Positions 11,523-25,285 of a stretch of 64,000 bases of DNA are shown here, piece by piece. The stretch is from Acanthochlamys bracteata (Eukaryota; Streptophyta; Magnoliopsida; Pandanales; Velloziaceae). How positions within the stretch are numbered: position 1 is the stretch's first letter; each line of letters starts with the position of its first letter. The stretch lies in contig CM034129.1 in assembly GCA_019914995.1 (NCBI GenBank), positions 8,425,725-8,489,724 on the forward strand, in the 5' to 3' direction. The position numbers and the translations under genes were made by a program. The notes under the pieces were generated by a model that saw only the letters and a list, made by a program, of their open reading frames with translations, was not told the DNA's origin and ran no database searches.

Positions 11523-11993
11523 GGTCTAACTCTGTTTTCTGCAAGTTGTGTGATCAGTGGTGGTGGAAATATATAGACTAAACGCTACCAAAACCATTTA
11601 AGAATTGCTCATCCACCTCGTCGACAACGATCCTTCATTTTCAAAAACGAAAATCTTAAGTCTACCATCAAATATCATGCTAATACAACATGTGCGCAAA
11701 ACATATTTAAAATTTTTTCCCCTTTTTATAACACGAACTGATGGACCTTGTCTCCACATGTTTTTTCTTCTCTATGAAGGTAATGTCTGACGTTTTTGCC
11801 ATCAAGCACTTCTCCATATTCATTTTAAATTTTAAAAATTTTCTATGATATTATAAATATTTTAAATATATAAATAACTTATATATTGTTGTTTGTATTA
11901 TTTTTTTAAATTAAAAATACAATTTTCTTAAAAATTCAAATTAATTTTTTTTTAAAATATTTTATTTTAAATTACTCCAAACATTTGGAATTC
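11523..11993. other. Upstream region of the second P450
   Basis: Promoter and AT-rich flank. The open frame at 11605-11790 has no recognisable content. No other feature is seen. Confidence 0.4.
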
Positions 11994-12545
11994 TAGAGCT
12001 GGTAATTTTTAATCCGACCAATGAAATCGATCCGAAAATGACTTAAAAATTTTGATTTCGGATAAAATTTTTAAGCGGGTTCGAATTAATTTCGGATCGA
12101 TCCGAAACTGATCCAAAATTTTAAATGTATTCGGATGGAATTCTGATTGACACAAAATTGACTCGTCTAATCTGTAAATTATTTATATAGTATATATTAT
12201 TTAATAATTAAAAATTTTTATTATGATAATATAAAATTTCAATTTAATTTGTATATGTTTATATTTTTTAACTTATCATAATCTAACTATTTTTTACTTT
12301 ATTTATAAATTTTATCAAAATTAATATTTTTTATTTTTAGATTTATCATAATAATAATAATATATTATTATTAAAAATTAATATTTATAATTTATAATTT
12401 AATAATTTAATTATTAAATAGATTGATCTGAATTTAATCTAATTATTAAATAAATTGAGTTAGAATTGATAATTTTAATTCATATACATAAATATATCAG
12501 ATTAGAATTGAACGATTTTGATTTTGTTATTATATGAGTTAACCT
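11994..12545. mobile_element. Decayed hAT-like non-autonomous element
   Basis: The left end (tagagctggtaattttta) and the interior phrases 'ttagaattgata' and 'ttattaaata' match the better preserved elements at 34281-35121 and 42165-42920. The right end is blurred and no target duplication was found. Confidence 0.5.
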
Positions 12546-14999
12546 GAATAGCCTCCACAAGATCCTTCAACTACTTGGTTCATATTCAAAACGTTATCAA
12601 TTATTAAGAAGTCTCGTTAATCCAACAGACAGTGAAAAATCTTAAAAACGTGAGAATTAAAATGAAGAGATTGCATAGTATGGTAGACTTGATTTTCTCT
12701 TTTTGCATCATTAAATGAAGAGATTTGTAAGTTTGAATTTATCATAGTTTATGCATGCTCTCTTATTTGCGTTATGCAACTCTTCTTCTCTGCTCTTTAA
12801 CAGAAAATAAGTTTGAGAAGCGATTGCGGTAGATTCTTACTCAAATTTGAATTTTTCTCTTTGAATTATGATCGGCTTGTAAGATTTTGTAGTATATCAT
12901 GCTCATATTTAGCATCGGTTCTTCTTGTTTTGTTTACGATGTCTAAATTGTTTGACTTTATATTTTCCTATTGTATGCTGGACAAGTGAATTTTGTTATC
13001 TTCTCAATATTTTATCAACATCAATTCTGACATTCAGTGAAGTGTTTGATTTTCATCTTGTGAATTTTGTGAATCTCGTGTGATAGATCTTTAAGTGTTC
13101 TTATTAGTTTCAATAGTTACATCACTTGGGGTAGTAATTATATATAACATATTGTATGATATATTTTTGTTGCAAGATAGTGATTGACGTGTATGATTGC
13201 TCCCTATAGTGTCATCAGTAATACTCCTAGAGTGCAAGTCGAGATTTGGATGTTGAGCTCAATTATTGGCTATGAGCTAGATGAATCTAGTAGCACTTTT
13301 GCAATGTGTTCTTTTTATCTTCGTTTATTGAGCCTTTATAGTGCTCTTGATGTGAATTGAGAGTAGATGCGATGCTCAGTAAGTCATCAAAATTTAGTTT
13401 CAAAGGAATAAGAAAATCGTGATCAAATTGTATTTGAACGTTAGCTTCACTTTTATCTGAAATTCTACACCTCACTATTTTTTAAACTTTCTTTCAACCT
13501 TCCGTTATTCTTTTATACTTGTATAAATTGCTATTTTGATTAACTATTAGTCAATGTTGTTGTGTGAGTATTGCTTTAACTGTGATTAAAAATTTTGGGT
13601 TCAATTCGATCTTGCTTCATGATTGAAAACATCTCTGAAGTATATATGTTGGTAATATTCAACAATATAGCACAGAAATAATCTTCTATCAAGTCTTATG
13701 TTCTCCTTTGTTCATAGACCTCAATGCTCTGTTCTAATACCTAGCCAATTTTAGCCATCTTGTTATAAATACAGACCTACCATACATAGAGCTAGCTATT
13801 CAACAAATATTCGGTAGGAAATGCTTTTAATGATGTAAATCATATATCTAGTAGTTATTCGTCTACTGTATGTATGATGATTTTGTTTATGAAGATCTCC
13901 ATAACTTGATTTAAACATTAGTTCATCATAATTCGTAAAATCATAACTTTAATTATTGTTATTACCAAAATCAACCTAACGGTTCCAATAATTGCATACC
14001 AAAATCATAGTGTAAGTATGTTCTTCAAAGCATGATCGTAATATCTCATATCTTATTTGAAGGGTAGGAGAGCTACATTAGCCTTTATATAAGCTCAATC
14101 AACAATATCTGCAATCTAAAATGAAGAGGTTCTACACTTTCATACAAAGGAAAGCAATACGGGAGGAAGAAAAGAAATATAAGGAGAATGTTTAGAAATG
14201 CAATGACAGGCATTCACATAAGCAAAAACTCTTTGACTAATATGCATTAGCTCACAGGTTGGCATTGGCTATCATAATTAAATAAACTCATAGTTAGGAG
14301 AGGATTTACTGTTGTTGTATGAAGCCAAATTCAAATGTCAAACACACAATCTAAGACCTTTAAAATTAGCATCAAATTGTTTGTAATGTGATACATAGAC
14401 AACGGATTAATACTTCTATTACTTCTAATATCAGTTGACAAAAATAAGAGAGTTAGAAAAGGATAAGGATCCAAATTCTGCATACTTGGACATAGATATC
14501 AATTATGTTGGAAAATTAAATTGCAGAAACATTTTCTAAGAGAAAAATAATGCACCATATTGAGATACACTACTCCATCAATAATGGGACTGATATTTCT
14601 AACATTACGTGGTCTCTATAACAACAGAAAACAAAATATTTCAAAATATATAGATAAATTAATGTAAGTCCCATTTGAAGAATGGCATACACCAAAAGTC
14701 AATGAAAGAAACTAGTTTATTAGGAAAACTGACATTTCTGGTGCCAAAAGAAATCCTAGAAAAGCAAGCAATACTGCTTTCTTCTGTGCAACCAAAAGAG
14801 ATATTCGCCAAAATTTAATATTGCATTGCTTCAGTCATCTAGTTTATCAACTACTAGTTTAGCCTAGCATGCCACCATGACGCCGATATAGTTTGTATAC
14901 TAAAGAATTCTACAGGAACTCTAAGATCTAGCTTCAGTTAATCTAGAACAAGAGTTCTTAATCTATAACAGTTTGATGTATTGTAAAACATTTAGCCTA
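12546..14999. other. Intergenic, nothing recognised
   Basis: No open frame with recognisable content and no clear repeat boundaries. The copia fragment on the minus strand may extend into its right end. Confidence 0.35.
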
Positions 15000-15800
15000 T
15001 TAAGTTAGTGCACTTCTTGCAAAGCATAAAGAATGACTGCTACAGTTGAAGTTTTCGAGCCTTCCCATTATCAAGAGTTATTAAGTTACAAGTTTCTTTT
15101 TAGTCTAAGGCTATATATCGTTTAAATCAAGTTTATAATAAATAATATTATTTAAAGGTTTATTACCATTCAATGTACCATCTGTGGGATGAAGCTTCAC
15201 ATTAACCTTTTATCTGATATATCCGCTAATAAAATAATATCTGAGTCGTATTTCATTAAGAAATAAAACTTTCTTTATCACCTAGCGTAATCTCAATGTA
15301 AGAAAATAATATAGACAAACAAAATCTTTCATCTGTAATTATTGATGAAGATGCTTTTGAATTGTACCTTTCCTGGTAAATTATCTACTACTATAATCAT
15401 ATCACTAATATATAATAATACAGGTACTCGCTCCTGTGGGGGAGCATAGCACAAAGAAAGCAAGATTTTGAGAACTCTACTAAAAATACGTCTTAGGGGA
15501 GCCTTTGAAAACACTTAATCTAAGCTCTTTGAGCCTGTTGAATTTATAAATAGCACGACGAAAATGACGTACACGACCTAACAGAGTAGAGAGACCTAGA
15601 GCTGCATATAAATAATCTTGAATAAGATACCGTGAAGAAATATATTGTTCGCGTCTATCCGACAAAAAGACCACCGGCGTACTACAGCAATAGCCGATAA
15701 CGTATGACATATATTTTCTGTGTGATTTGAGATCTTAAGGAAGTTATTACTATTTATCTTTACAGGAATTATGCTAAACATAGTTGGTTAGACTCTTGGT
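15000..15800 (-). mobile_element. Ty1/copia reverse transcriptase fragment, decayed
   Basis: Read on the minus strand from 15781 downward, broken frames give AVVRRWSFCRIDANNIFLHG, then FRRAIYKFNRLKELRLSVF, then VLLYISDMIIVVDN. These match the copia RT landmarks around the 'MDVKNAFLHG', 'YGLKQ.PRAWF' and 'YVDDMI' blocks. Further down (15330-15150) come remnants of the KYA..L...GIS and DGT blocks. Frameshifts and stops separate them, so the element is dead. No LTR was located. Confidence 0.78.
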
Positions 15801-17857
15801 ATTTAGTTATAATATATCTCTGTATAATGTTTAGTTTACTAGAATCAACATAGTTGAGTATCTTGTTGTTAACTGTAGTAAAACTTATTATTAAAATTTA
15901 AATATCAACTCAATTTATTCATCTCCTGTTGAGTTGATTGTGCATGTTCAATTAACAATTAGTATCAAAGTAGATCTTCAAATAAAAATTTAACTATATT
16001 GAGATAAAATATCTAAATGAAGGTTAATATTATTACTGTAACTTTTGAAGGTAGATCATCCAATTGACCATTTCTTTTTAACAGAACGAACTATTAGTAC
16101 TAAAATACAAAAATGACAATTCTTCATTCAATAAAGAGAGAGATCTGAGAATTGTGCCAACTACAAAAATAGTTTGTAAGTTTTGTGTTTCCCTTGCATG
16201 TTTATTTGATAATAAAGGGCGTTTAAAAAGTTTTTCTTATGGTTGATATTGAACGCGGTATTTCGGATCAAAACAAACACCTTCTCAAAAAAAAAAAAAA
16301 AAGTTTCTGAGGGCAATATTTAATTTAATTATGGATCCAAATTAGCTAGTAGGGACGTCCAATTCCAATCAAAAGACTTCCATTTAGAAATTTCATTCAC
16401 TTTTTAGAAATTTCATTCACTTCCAAATTTCAATTAAAAAAATAGCTTAGAATATTTGATAATACTTATAAAATAAAAGTTTTTTTAAACAGAAAATATT
16501 TTTATTCTATATAAATAAACTAATAATAACAAATAATATAATATAATTTTATGACTTCAAATATTTTTATATTTTTAAATAAATTTTTTAAATATTTGAA
16601 AAAATTAAAAACAATATGAAATAAAATAAATGAGTGAAAGTAGCTTATAAGTAATGTTAAACGACGTCATCTTGCGCATGCACAGTATACATTCTCAACT
16701 TAAAATTGGAGAAAAATAAAGCAAGTAAAATACTGACTTATATTATACAGGTATAAAATAAATTTATCAAATATAAATCTACATATTTCAATAAACTAGA
16801 ATCTGAACGCTATTGGTCGAATCTATATTCTTATATAAGTCAGATTAAACAAAAAGTAAAACGTAGAACAGTTAGCCATAGAAAAAATCGTCAAGAACAA
16901 TATTTGATAGAGCAATACATCCCCATAAATCGACACGGCTCCCCTTCTATCTGTCTTACTGATTTTCTCGCTTTCTCTCTACACGTATGTGCATTTTTAG
17001 TCTTCATCAACACGTTTGTTAAATTTGTCCTCAAAAGAACGAAGTAAAAAAAAACTGGAGCTTTCTTATTCAGATGTCACCAACTCAATTAGATGTTATA
17101 TTGAATAGTTGTTTTTGATTGCACAATTTATTAAAATTTACATGAGAATTCAATTCATGTAAGTATGATTCTCAGAATCCAAACTGGAAACATCTATCTC
17201 TAATATCATTGTAATTCAAAGCAGCAAAGAAATATTTTTAACTATAGACATTACTTAATTACTTCTAATTAAATCTATAAAAATCAAACATCTAAAACCA
17301 CTATATTTATGTGTACCCATAATTACAATTTTTTTATTTTACAAGACAATACAAGTACACGTCAAGCGTATGTATTGCAAGGAAAGACATCACTTTGGCT
17401 AGATTTGAGCAAGGAATCTAGCCATTAGGAGTTCATTTTTATGGCACAGCGAGTAATCGATAAGAAAAAGAATAATTACAATGCTTGAAATTGGAAAATG
17501 TACAACTAGCATAGAGAAGTAGTGAGCAGGAATCTAATAAATTAGAGTACCTATTATTGATTGGTAAAGTCACAACATAACCAGTTCCAGTAATAATGTA
17601 ATTGGATTTGAAAATATTGTGTTTAATTTGCCAATAATATTTCATTGGAATAACGAAAAAGAACGAAAGGTTCGTTTCTAAGTACACATCTCGCGAATAT
17701 AAGATTCAGAAAACAAAGTACAAGAGAAATGGGAAAACACAATTCCATTTATTCAGTATTCAGATACTCCTAGTTCTTTACAGCATAAACATAACCAAGC
17801 ATGGCATGTTGAACCTTTTGATATACATATATTTCTTCTGTAAAACTACAGCTACAG
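15801..17857. other. Intergenic, low information
   Basis: AT-rich sequence with a poly(A) run near 16286 and a short direct duplication of 'tttagaaatttcattcac' near 16383-16420. It includes the 3' flank of the small gene at 17858. No gene is recognised. Confidence 0.35.
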
Positions 17858-18199
17858 CTAGTGGTTCCAGCTCCTATGCTTCCTTGCAATATACCCTTCA
17901 GCAGCATCATCAATTTCCTCTTCGTTTTCAGTAATGACTTCAGTAGATTTGATTTTCTTGGCCAACTTTCCGTCGTTCTCAATGATCGTCTCCGTCTGAC
18001 GGAAGATCAAGTGACGGTCAGGTAACCTCTCAAGATCTTTCAAGCTATCTTTCTTCCACAGGATTCCGCCGTACTCTTCTGGGGCACGCACTCTACCATT
18101 GCCTCTAGGACGTGCATGATGAAGGACTGCTTCCATTGATCCGACTTTTATGTGCTTGTTACTTCTGATAAGAGTACTTTTATGCGATCGTTTGTACAT
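17858..18199 (-). CDS. Small hypothetical plant protein, 113 residues
   Basis: Intronless. The product starts basic (KRSHKST), has a central PEEYGG and LERLPDRHLIF stretch, and ends with an acidic run (ENEEE) followed by a segment of the type IDDAAEGYIARKHRSW. The C-terminus loosely recalls short C-terminal motifs of DUF761-like plant proteins, but I cannot assign it. A TATA-like box (tctataaaag) lies at 18230-18221 on this strand. It is so close to the first ATG that translation might instead begin at Met22 (18136). No signal peptide or membrane segment is seen. Codon pattern and balanced composition favour a real gene. Confidence 0.6.
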   Translation of the reverse strand: MYKRSHKSTLIRSNKHIKVGSMEAVLHHARPRGNGRVRAPEEYGGILWKKDSLKDLERLPDRHLIFRQTETIIENDGKLAKKIKSTEVITENEEEIDDAAEGYIARKHRSWNH

Positions 18200-18230
18200 G
18201 ACATCTATGAGGTTTCATGGCTTTTATAGA

Positions 18231-19540
18231 GTAAGAAAGTGTTTTACCATGATCCAGAAAGATAGGGAAGCATCTTATGTGGAAGCTGCTTTAAGTCCAT
18301 TCCAAGCATCTATTAATTGAGGTGTTTTGGTCATGGCTGGCAGATTCTGCGGGGAAGATAAGCAAACCAATGAGTCCTAAGTCACCATCTGTGCTACACA
18401 GATCATGTACTACAACGTAAGAGTAACCAAAGACTAGTAGCTGCCTCTAGAGCAATTCTTTCCTTTCACCGCCTTAATTGTAGCTGTTGATTTTTTGAAA
18501 ATTTTATCATCTTATATGTATTCTTATGTATTTCGGTACTGATAAAAATGATTAAAAACCAAATAATCTTTATATGTTTCCTTCGAATTTCCAAAATTTT
18601 ATCTCATCTTTCACCCAGTTTTATGGTTTTCAAAGAACAATGTTAGGCAGGCAGAGTTGATCCTTCTGCAAAGAAGCATTCTTCAAAGGTCAATATTAAT
18701 CGGCGTTGTAATTAGCAAGCTTTTCTTTTCTCTAAAAAATGCTTTACTGGAACTTCATGAGATTCGCAGTTGCCTGATGAACCTTCCGACCTATAGACGA
18801 TGCAGGTATGATTTATATGAATTTGATTGGTATATCTTGGAATTATTCGCTGGGATCAAAGATAGTTTATCAGTTAACCATTTCAGAGTTGCATGTTTAA
18901 AGTTGAGGTTAAAAATTTTACCACGTCCATTTTCAATGTTTTCTTTCTTTCTTTTCTTTAAGCTTGGTAGATCAATGTGAGGGAAAGCATGCGTGCATCT
19001 TCTTCCTATGAAAATCTTCAGTCAATTTTTACATATAACATCATCACATATTCTCTACGCTCAATAATTCAACTTTGCATATCCACTTTTCATTGAACAC
19101 AAAACATGTGAGAACATATACAAATGAATCTAGCACAAATAAACATTTGAGCCTCATGCACTAAAACATATAGCTGCGAAAAGCTGTGCCAATTAGCAAT
19201 CCATTTGCCAATTTAGAGATTTGCAATTAGCTCTTGATTACTGCAATTACTACGGATATTAATCGTTCAAAAAACCAAAAAATCAAGCAATTGCTCCTTA
19301 AACAATATAACGGATGAATGCAGATGCTGTTATTCGAACCTACAGTGCTACAATATCATGGAAAATATCCTATAGTTATTCCAACTAATGATCGACAGAT
19401 GCAACCAAACTCATTCGATCGACTACTGCAATTGTAGAGCATCAATTTGTCATGCAAAATATGAATGCCAGTTGAATAAAACAATAGCAATTTTGAATTT
19501 GAGTTATGTTAGATGGAAATGCCTTAGCTAGGTTGTTGCA
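18231..19540. other. Intergenic, nothing recognised
   Basis: Upstream region of the small gene, then AT-rich DNA. The open frame 18657-18980 begins without an ATG and has no recognisable content. Confidence 0.35.
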
Positions 19541-19860
19541 ATATGTTAGAACACAAGCTGCTGGTCAGGGTTGAATCTTTAATTCACTACGGCCTGATTG
19601 GTATCCTCTGCAGTTTAATCTTTCAAAGGCTATGGTGCTTGCAGCTTGATTCGAGTCTTGATAATATCTAATGAAGTTCTGAAAAAACCTAAAAACATCA
19701 ACGACGCAGTCGTGGCAGAGACCTTTGGGTTTGATGGACGGAATTGAGGAACCTTCAACCACTAGCAGAGAACAGAACAGTTGGACGAATAAACAGATCA
19801 TGAACAAAATGCCGTCTAGTTCTGTTAAGAGAGTTAGAGTAATGTTGGGCATGCCATTAT
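19541..19860. repeat. Duplicated segment, copy 1 (uninterrupted)
   Basis: Sequence from 'gcaatatgttagaacacaag' to 'gaacaaaatgc' is repeated at 25457-25960 with scattered substitutions. Here it is continuous, while the second copy is split by a MITE. Confidence 0.85.
19565..19852 (-). CDS. Possible small secreted protein, 95 residues
   Basis: It starts at a true ATG. Residues 15-34 (ILFMICLFVQLFCSLLVVEG) form a hydrophobic stretch ending in a small-residue site, like a signal peptide or anchor. The rest contains Cys at 45, 48 and 81. It is not recognised. It lies in a segment duplicated 6 kb away, where the homologous frame is destroyed by an insertion. It could equally be a chance frame inside a repeat. 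Confidence 0.3.
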   Translation of the reverse strand: MPNITLTLLTELDGILFMICLFVQLFCSLLVVEGSSIPSIKPKGLCHDCVVDVFRFFQNFIRYYQDSNQAASTIAFERLNCRGYQSGRSELKIQP

Positions 19861-22800
19861 CTTTAATCGTTCAATCATTTCAGTATGTGTTTCAATACAA
19901 AAGTAGTAAATAATAGTAATATAAAGTAAGAGTTATTATTTACTCTCATCCTATTTGAATATGTCAGATAATTTGTAAGATCAATTCAAAAGCGGAGTGG
20001 TGAATTGAGTTGATAACTAAAAATTTTGACAAACCTATGTCCATGACTGCTCTATGCCAAGAGCTGTAAATCACTATATTTTAAACAAGCTATACTCACC
20101 AAAGACAAAGTCCTTCACTAAACATATTTGATATTAAGATTTTCTTATCCAAGACAAACTTACACAGCATATTGAACACACGTCCTCCTTTCTGGAAAGC
20201 TGTAGTTTCGTTACAGAGGTAGTGAATTCTCACCAAGCTCCTACCGAGCCTCTTCTACAACTGCTTCAACTACTTAGTCTCTGCGTTGTAGAAAGTTGTT
20301 CAAAACTAGTTAAATACAGAATCAATCTCAATACAAGTATAAATTTAAAGTAAGCAAATAAGATGATATAAATAATACTGCTAGGAAATTATATTTTCAG
20401 AAGTTGATCAGTAGTGGTTAGCATGTATAAATATTTTTGGCTTCTCGGTAAGTGCTTGCTTATGCTTTCTATTTGTTTTTATTTTTATTATCTCAGTGTT
20501 TTTCTTACTCTCCTTCTCACTCTTCTTGCTGGATTCTTCTATTTATATGCTTCCTTATTGCAGCTCTTGAATTTGGATTTAAATCGTTTGAATTTTTCAC
20601 GTCAAAGCTTACTCGTATTGCTATAGTGCAGCGTTTTCTTTCTGTTCTGTTCTTCAATGATTCCGAGGCTGAGGTGATGACTTCTCCTTAAAATATCAAA
20701 TAGGTCTTTAAGTAAGCCATCGCTTTGCATTTAATTCTTCTCAGCATAACTATGATTTGCATTTCAAGCAGCATTGAATGTAGGGCTTCGATGAATTTGA
20801 ATTTCTCATTGGTTCATGTATTCTCGTACCCTATTTGCAAAATTTCTACTTGCCCAGTAACTTAGACTGAATTTGTTAGTGAGAGATTAAATTGGATTTG
20901 AATTTTTCATTCTAAAATGGTAGATTGGCTTGAACTTCTCCCCGTTGGCTTGTGGTGCTCTAGTGAAATTTGGAATTGCTTGTCCATCTTTCAACCTCCA
21001 TATTTGAACTTATTTTTCAATAGTGTGTGACTTAATGCAGCTCAATTTTGTGACACAGTATTATAACAAGATAATGAATTACTTATAATGATACGTTCGT
21101 AGTTGATTTGATCCATAATTTCTTCTTGGAGGAAAATAGAAATTTGAATGTCAAAAGCAATTATGCATTGTTAGCAAGAGTGGTTCTGATAGCTACTTTG
21201 ATTTTGTCCTTTGTTTTATCTTATTGTGATTCTTCGTGACTCTTTATGTGAACTTGTAGCTGATATGTTTCTCAGTGAGTCTTTAAAGTTTGACTTGAAA
21301 TGGTTTAGAAAATCTTAATTAAATCTCATCTATAATTTAGATCCAGCATTGTCTGCAAATTTTTAAACTCATTATTTCGAATTTTCTTGCAATCTTTCAT
21401 GATTTTTATAGATTTGTTTAGATGCCGATTTGATGAAATCTTAGATCACTATTATTGTGTTCATATTACTTTAACGCTGATGAGAAGTTGGGTTCAAATA
21501 GAATCTGCATTATTTTTTAATCATTTCTGAAAAGAGAAAAATAATAACGATCTTTCGGATTCTTCTCTATTTAGCAGCAGCAGCAAGATAGCCGGTTGTG
21601 AAGTAATCTGTTTTTCTCTATTCGTCACTCATCTTTATTTTGACGATCGGTTAAATCTGCCCCACTGCCTCCATACTTAGTCAATTTCATACACTTATTC
21701 TCGATGAAAAATTTGCATACACATAGCTGGCTATTTGTCTGATATGTACATGATGATTATAGTTAATTCAAGTATTAGTCACATAAATTTATAAATCATA
21801 ATTCTTAATTATTGTAATTACTTTGAGAGTTAAAAATATCTCTTTCTTTTTTATGATGACAAAACTATTAAGAATTATTAGATTATATGTTTAAGTAATC
21901 TCAAATTCAAATGCTCTGTATATATAGCTTCCTCTTAATATAATACTTAGTTTAAATGAGGAAACTTGTTACCATCGTAAAGAATTTCATTGAGTTTTTT
22001 TTTATAAGTTCTTCCCCCTCACATAGTGCATATCTTTCAAAGAGGTTTGCTCTTTTTTTTTGCTTTCATTTATTGAATGCACATTTTCACTTACCAATAC
22101 TTTTATTTTCCTATAAACATGTTAGACTTTACCTATAAACATGTTAGATTACCTGCGACCAATAATTTTTCAATCTCTTTGCTTTTTTTGTCATCACAAA
22201 AAGAATGACAGAAAATTATCCAATATAGTTTTGAAGCAATTTGTAATTTAGTATCACTTTCACTTAATTTTCAGAAATTTATCTTGAGATTTTTTGTTGA
22301 TACTTACCACTAAAACTAGTACCTAAATGGCTGGATCTATATTTTAACTAATCTTGATGGTTCGGAAGTGATTCTTATTATTTTGGTTTGATAAGCACTT
22401 CAGACGCATATTCTGTTTAGTCGGCTATTCAGCTCTATGTGTACGACAGAGGCAATTTTTTTCTTTTTTCGGTGATTCCTGTATCAACAGATTATATCTT
22501 TCTCGACAGAAAATTAGCTTCATCAATTGCAGTAAGTATTAGTAGAGTTTTATGAAATAAAATTTCAAACGAAATTTTCAACACCATTTAAAATATTAGA
22601 CATATTCATAATTTATAACTCTTCCAACCATACTAAATTAGCAACTTGATACCAAAAGGGCATATTTAGAACTTTATATATCATCAAAATTAATTTGGTA
22701 AAATATGCACTCGAAGACCATACAAAATCACATGATTATTTAGCATATGGATATAGTAATTTGCTCAACTTAGGTTGCATTAATAGTTGAGAACAGAATG

Positions 22801-24346
22801 TAATCAAACCTAAACTCATAATAATAGTTTCATTTGTAAGAGGTAATTTGATATTTCAACTAACCTCTTTTGATGGACTCTTTTGATTGCACTAATGAAT
22901 GTTTTTCCACTAAGTTTTGCAAATTATTTTCGACAACCTTTCTTTTCATAGAATGACACTTTGTGGTAGTAAAAAGAATGATGCATGTCTCTCTTATAGT
23001 GCATCATAGATCCTACACAAAATTTATTAATTCAAAAAGAAAAATATAATTTTCTATGAATCATAATTCATATTCTCAAGATTTGTAAACTTTTCTCCTT
23101 TAGTAAGTGTCATCTTCTATATAGACAATATAATATACTTAGCAACTTTTCACTTTAATGAAGGACATGCATATAATAAGTTAATATAGAAGCTTTTCCA
23201 ATAAAATGTTAACTTCAATAGCATGCTTCGCTTTTAGTTCAATGGATAGTATCTTTTCAGTACTTATTGGCAGTAATAGTGTATGCTCCCCTATTGTTAT
23301 ATGCTCACTTTTTTAATATTTTTTTCAGCTATTTTGCTCTTGTATTGATTAATTGAAATCTGCAAAATATACATTAGTCCAAAATATTTCAATAAAATCA
23401 TTAGCAGATATTTTTTAGAGCAAATAGACGCTAAAATTTAGAGTATCAGTGATGTATAATGATTCCTATATAAGGTTAAGTTAGAATAGAGGCGTTTCAA
23501 CATCAAGCATTCTTTCGATAAACATCCTCTCCATATTCTCTTTTTCAATATGTGCTCAATTACTAAACCTTTTCTTTGCACGAAGACAGGAACTGTCAGA
23601 TATGGTATTCATAATAATTATTGTAAATGGTGTCAATATACTAACAGTAAGACGAACAGTATATAACCTTTCTTTAGCATGCATGCTAGAGATCCTTAAA
23701 CGGATTCATTTGTTTTCAAATAGAAACACACTTTACACAAAAAAATAAAAAAAACTAAAACTCTCATTTCTTTCACTTTGATTTCAGAAGCTTTGCCTCT
23801 TGATTTGTTCCTTTTCTTAGGGACTCAGCATTTAACAAACAATATCTTCCTTATAAACGTCATTTATTAGTAAAAGCAAATCCTTCAAAATCAATTTCCA
23901 ATTTTATTGGATAATCATCAATTCCTCAGATTGAGTAACAATATGTAGCTTGGGTGAATAATAAATAGTATGTTAAAATTAATGAGGTAATCATACTTTT
24001 GGATAGTTTGTAACTTACTGTCCTATTTGTGCTTTATCTTGGGATAGCTAATTATATTCTTACTGATAATATATTTCTTGCAATTTTATGAATATGATGA
24101 ATGTCTTTCCTCTCATGTTGTGCTCATCTTTCATTCTATTGGTTGCATTCAACTTTTAATTCTCTATAACTTATAGAGAGTCTGCAATTTAATTTTAAAG
24201 ACTTTTTCTACAAAAAGTTGTTAAATCTTCACAAAATTTACAAAATTTTAGCATAATCTTTAAAATGACATTATCGATGACAATATCTTTAGAATGACAA
24301 AATTAGAGATGATATCATAAGATTAGCTTATGAGATTAAATTCTTA
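19861..24346. other. Long intergenic stretch
   Basis: AT-rich throughout, with pyrimidine-rich patches near 20440-20640. The overlapping open frames 20414-20691 are hydrophobic by composition only. A 17 bp direct duplication (cctataaacatgttaga) occurs near 22110-22147. No gene or bounded element was identified. Confidence 0.35.
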
Positions 24347-24642
24347 GGGCGTGTTTTAAATGACTGTAACTGAGCTTCGTGAAAGTAAAAAGTAAGAAGT
24401 AGAGTTTCTTAAAAAATAAAGTGGAAGTGGAGTTCAGTATTTGTGTTTCAATAGTTTTTGAAAATGTGTTGAAAATTAAAAAATATAATTGTATTGAAAA
24501 GTGTGCAAATAAGAAAATTAGAACTAGAGTTCCGCATATGGAAGTGAAGTTCTAAATTTCTTGTGTAATTGAAACATATGAATTATTCGAAACTCAAAAT
24601 CTGGTAGGAGAAAGTAGAATTACGGGCGTTTGAAACGCGCCC
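24347..24642. mobile_element. Tourist-like (PIF/Harbinger) MITE with TTA target duplication
   Basis: The ends are GGGCGTGTTTTAAATG and, on the other strand, GGGCGCGTTTCAAACG, flanked by TTA at 24344-24346 and 24643-24645. It is 296 bp and non-coding. Confidence 0.82.
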
Positions 24643-25285
24643 TTAGCATGACAAACAATATATAATGCATAATTTCAGCAAGATTTTGAAGAATTTATAT
24701 TGTTATAAATAGTACTTCCAAACGATAAAAATTTTGTCAATAACTGAAAACTCTCTTGTGGAACGGCATAATTTTATGGTTTCAATTTATAGAGAGTTGC
24801 ATAAAGTAATTCAAATATTAGTCACGTAAACTTAGAAACTATAAATTTTAATCATTGCATTCATCAAAGCATATTGGAAGCTCCAATAGAATATATTAAT
24901 AAAAATAATAAAGAGTGAAGGATAATCTAAAAAATAAATAAAATAACTTTTATAAAAAAATTGAAATATTTTTATTAAATCTTGAAAATTTTGAAAAATT
25001 CATATACATACTATAAGGAGTTGAGTGAAAAGAAGAGATTGGTTTTTTTAATATTTTTTGTTAATTAAATTTAGTTGGTTAGTTGATTGAAAAAAATATA
25101 TAATTATTTAATTTAGACATGAAAAGACGTAGGATGCCATAATTTTTTGAGCTACTTTTTTTCGGTTACACTGTAACATAAGAGAAATCAAAACAATTTT
25201 CACTTCAATATACTTACAAAAAAGTTGCCACAAAAGAGTTAAAAAAAGTAACGAATTCTCTTACCTTTTATTTTTATCGACACAT

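Noticed and set aside
20414..20691. Two overlapping hydrophobic frames
   Set aside because: Pyrimidine-rich DNA yields Leu/Phe/Ser-rich translation in any frame; no homologue recognised.
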